Assembly: GCF_009793335.1 (NCBI RefSeq)
Contig: NZ_WING01000001.1
Span: 4,154,001-4,218,000 of the forward strand
Length of the DNA stretch: 64,000 nt
Reading direction: 5' to 3'
From: Actinomadura sp. J1-007
GTDB taxonomy: Bacteria > Actinomycetota > Actinomycetes > Streptosporangiales > Streptosporangiaceae
Below the pieces are notes generated by a model. It was not told the origin of the DNA, ran no database searches, and was given only the letters and a program-made list of their open reading frames with translations. Every line of letters begins with the position of its first letter. The stretch's first letter is position 1. Of the stretch, positions 62,366-64,000 are shown in pieces. The position numbers were made by a program, and so were the translations under genes.

Positions 62366-62914
62366 ATGGACCGAGAACGACGTCGGGAACGGCGCGTGGT
62401 GTGGCTCGTGCTCGCGCCGGTGCTGGTGCTGCCGCTTGCGGGGTGCGGCGATGACGAGCCGTCCTCCGGTGCTGGCCACTCGTCGGCGGCGAGCACGCCG
62501 CCGCCGTCCGCGCCGTCCAGCGCGAGCGCGCCGCCCTCGAAGTCGGCGACCCCGGCGCCGGTCAAGGCGAAGGACGGCAAGCGGCTGGCGGCCTGTTCGG
62601 ACGCCCGCTGCGAGGTTCAGGTCAAGGCGGGCGAGACCATCCGGTTCACGGGACGCGCTGCGCGCAAGGCTGGTTTCGAGGACTTGAAGGTGAAGTCCGT
62701 CCGGCCGGACAAGCTCGTCTACACGATGGCGTCCGGCGCGGCCACATTCACCCAGCCGGGGCCGCCTGACTCCGTCAACGTCAACGGCATCTCGCTGACC
62801 TTCGTCCGCGCCGAGGCCGGACGCGCGACCATTCGCATCGGCAAGCCGGTGCCCGGCGCGACGCAGTTGAGGGTCGGAGGCGGCGGCATGTCGGTCACCA
62901 CCCCCGGCGGCTGA
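62366..62914 (+). CDS. Putative lipoprotein
   Basis: This 182-residue protein has a basic N-terminus, a hydrophobic core and a lipobox (VLPLAGC, cysteine 27). A Ser/Pro/Ala linker and a beta-rich domain with one cysteine pair (LAACSDARCEVQV) follow. No family is recognised. GAGGGGAG precedes the ATG. It is divergent from ahpC, and the OxyR-like box lies in the shared gap. Confidence 0.75.
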   Translation: MDRERRRERRVVWLVLAPVLVLPLAGCGDDEPSSGAGHSSAASTPPPSAPSSASAPPSKSATPAPVKAKDGKRLAACSDARCEVQVKAGETIRFTGRAARKAGFEDLKVKSVRPDKLVYTMASGAATFTQPGPPDSVNVNGISLTFVRAEAGRATIRIGKPVPGATQLRVGGGGMSVTTPGG

Positions 62915-62939
62915 ACCCCGGCCTTGCGAGCGGCGGAAG

Positions 62940-63368
62940 TCAGCAGGTGAGGACGGCGAACACGGTTTTGCCTCCGGACGGCTCGGGCCGTACGCCGCAC
63001 TCGCGCGACAAGGCTTCAACGATCGCGAGCCCCCTGCCCGCGACGTCTTCGAGGCCGGGTGTGCGTTGTTCGGGCGCTTCGGGGCTCGCGTCCCAGACCT
63101 CGACCGAGAGGTCGGACCCGTTCAGCGCGACGGACACCCGCACTTCCTGATGCGGCGTCGCGCGCACGGCATTGGTGAGCAGCTCCGACACGACGACCCC
63201 GACGTCCTCGACGGTCGGCCGGGGCACGCCCCAGCCGAGCGCCGCGCCCTCGCAGGCGCGCCTGGCCGCGCCGACGACCGACGGCGTCGCGAGATAGGAA
63301 CCGCTGAACTCTTTCCGCGGGATATTGATCACCGGATGACCGGCAGGCCGGTGCCGTACGGAGGTCAT
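62940..63368 (-). CDS. HATPase-domain (anti-sigma-like) regulatory protein
   Basis: This 142-residue protein has a GHKL/RsbW-type ATPase domain: the N-box VGVVVSELLTNAVRATP, the G1-like VWDASPEAP and GRGLAIVEALSRECGV. Such small stand-alone ATPases are very common in actinomycetes, often near XRE/DUF397 genes. It is divergent from the XRE regulator to its right, and the two likely share regulation. The kinase or anti-sigma partner is unknown. Confidence 0.88.
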   Translation of the reverse strand: MTSVRHRPAGHPVINIPRKEFSGSYLATPSVVGAARRACEGAALGWGVPRPTVEDVGVVVSELLTNAVRATPHQEVRVSVALNGSDLSVEVWDASPEAPEQRTPGLEDVAGRGLAIVEALSRECGVRPEPSGGKTVFAVLTC

Positions 63369-63493
63369 GGATTTCTTCGCCTTCGTGGGATTCGGATTTG
63401 TCGCGGACCGCCTCCACAGCGTGACCGGTGAGATCTAAGGTGGGGAACGCCAAGCCCCGGTACTTCGCGACATACCAAGTGCGGAGGTCCCCT

Positions 63494-64000
63494 ATGCCCG
63501 CTTCTGTGCCGATCGATCCCCGGGCGAGCATGAAAGCTCAGCTCTCCTTCACATTGCGGATGATGCGCGAAATGAAAGGACTGAGCCAGGACCGGCTCGC
63601 CAAGGAGCTCTATACGACGCGCGAGACCATTGCCGCCTACGAGAGCGGCCGCAACCGCCCGGACGAGACGTTCTGCAAGATGCTCGACGAGTTCTTCGGC
63701 ACCGGGGAACTGTTCCAGGGCCTCTGGCACCATGCGCAGCGCGAGCACCTGAACGAGTGGTTCGAGGCGTACGTCGCCCACGAGAACGAGGCCACGGAAA
63801 TCCGAACCTTCCAACCGCTCTACATCCCCGGCCTCCTCCAGACCGAGGGGTACATGAGAGCCAACGCACTCCCGCACACGCGCGTTGAGGAAGGCATCGC
63901 CAGGCGCTTGGCTCGGCGGGAGGCTCTGGTTCGTGACAACGACCCACCTCATTTCTTCGCCGTTCTCGACCAGGCGGTCATAGTGCGTCCGGTCGGTGGC
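63494..64000 (+). CDS. XRE family regulator with DUF5753 domain, cut by the window end
   Basis: The frame from ATG (MPASVPIDPRASMKAQLSF) runs 169 codons to the window edge without a stop. The HTH (LRMMREMKGLSQDRLAKELY, TRETIAAYESGRNRPDE) is followed by the beginning of DUF5753 (FFGTGELFQGLWHHAQRE, YIPGLLQTEGYMRAN, FAVLDQAVIVRPVG). GGAGG lies 6 nt before the ATG. This is a second copy of the regulator type at 26.3-27.2 kb; a DUF397 gene would be expected just beyond the edge. Confidence 0.9.
   Translation, partial: MPASVPIDPRASMKAQLSFTLRMMREMKGLSQDRLAKELYTTRETIAAYESGRNRPDETFCKMLDEFFGTGELFQGLWHHAQREHLNEWFEAYVAHENEATEIRTFQPLYIPGLLQTEGYMRANALPHTRVEEGIARRLARREALVRDNDPPHFFAVLDQAVIVRPVGG

Noticed and set aside
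62068..62454. 128-codon plus-strand frame starting next to the OxyR-like box
   Set aside because: It covers the operator and promoter region and the start of the lipoprotein gene in another frame; composition looks random.

Overview
This 64-kb window is a stretch of very GC-rich chromosome from an actinomycete. Gene content and order (rpoA-rplQ-truA, rplM-rpsI-glmM, coaA/glmS, alr with the tsaE-tsaB-rimI-tsaD block, groES-groEL, shbA, a DUF5319 gene, guaB, guaB3, guaA) are those of Actinomycetales core genomes. The XRE/DUF397 pairs, DUF4328 and DUF4034-like genes and the Ala/Pro-rich tails point to the Streptosporangiales (Actinomadura/Thermomonospora-like). That placement is inferred from style and synteny, not from a search. 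No tRNA, rRNA, CRISPR array, insertion sequence or prophage gene was recognised.

Layout. 0-2.7 kb: end of the ribosomal-protein/rpoA operon, rplQ and truA. 2.7-7.3 kb (minus strand): two tandem paralogous membrane-anchored surface proteins and a CAP-domain protein. 7.5-10.5 kb: rplM-rpsI and glmM. 10.6-13 kb: a small Gly-rich protein, a secreted HNH nuclease-like lipoprotein and a DUF389 membrane protein. 13-16.6 kb: a translationally coupled four-gene ABC transporter operon. 17-22.2 kb: an M48 protease operon and a membrane protein with a sigma-region-4-like segment. 22.4-25.4 kb: coaA and glmS, divergent. 25.4-27.2 kb: an XRE/DUF397 regulatory module. 27.4-35.7 kb: NAD(P)HX repair, alanine racemase, a hydrolase and the t6A genes. 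35.8-41.5 kb: an APH-like kinase, a long hendecad-repeat protein and a THUMP-like methyltransferase. 41.5-43.9 kb: CIRCE-controlled groES-groEL. 44.6-49.9 kb: shbA with an anti-sigma-like partner, DUF5319, guaB and guaB3. 50-57.8 kb: glpD, a secreted PLD-like protein and a TetR/aldehyde dehydrogenase/GMC oxidoreductase locus. 57.9-62 kb: an M43 protease, guaA and ahpC-ahpD. 62.3-64 kb: a lipoprotein, a HATPase and a second XRE regulator cut by the window end.

How the genes work together. guaB, guaB3 and guaA are GMP-synthesis genes. glmM and glmS are steps of UDP-GlcNAc synthesis, and alr supplies D-alanine, so cell-wall precursor supply is well represented. tsaE/tsaB/tsaD make tRNA t6A. shbA encodes the SigD-type sigma factor and the next gene probably its antagonist. 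ahpC/ahpD form a peroxide-reduction pair under an OxyR-like box.

Three cross-cutting signals stand out. (1) A structured repeat of about 125-135 bp occurs twice, just behind the stop codons of rpoA and guaB. (2) Tandem-repeat tracts begin at or within the stop codons of several genes. (3) Four genes, including guaB, carry single-base deletions, nearly all in G/C runs, which looks like systematic sequencing error rather than gene decay.
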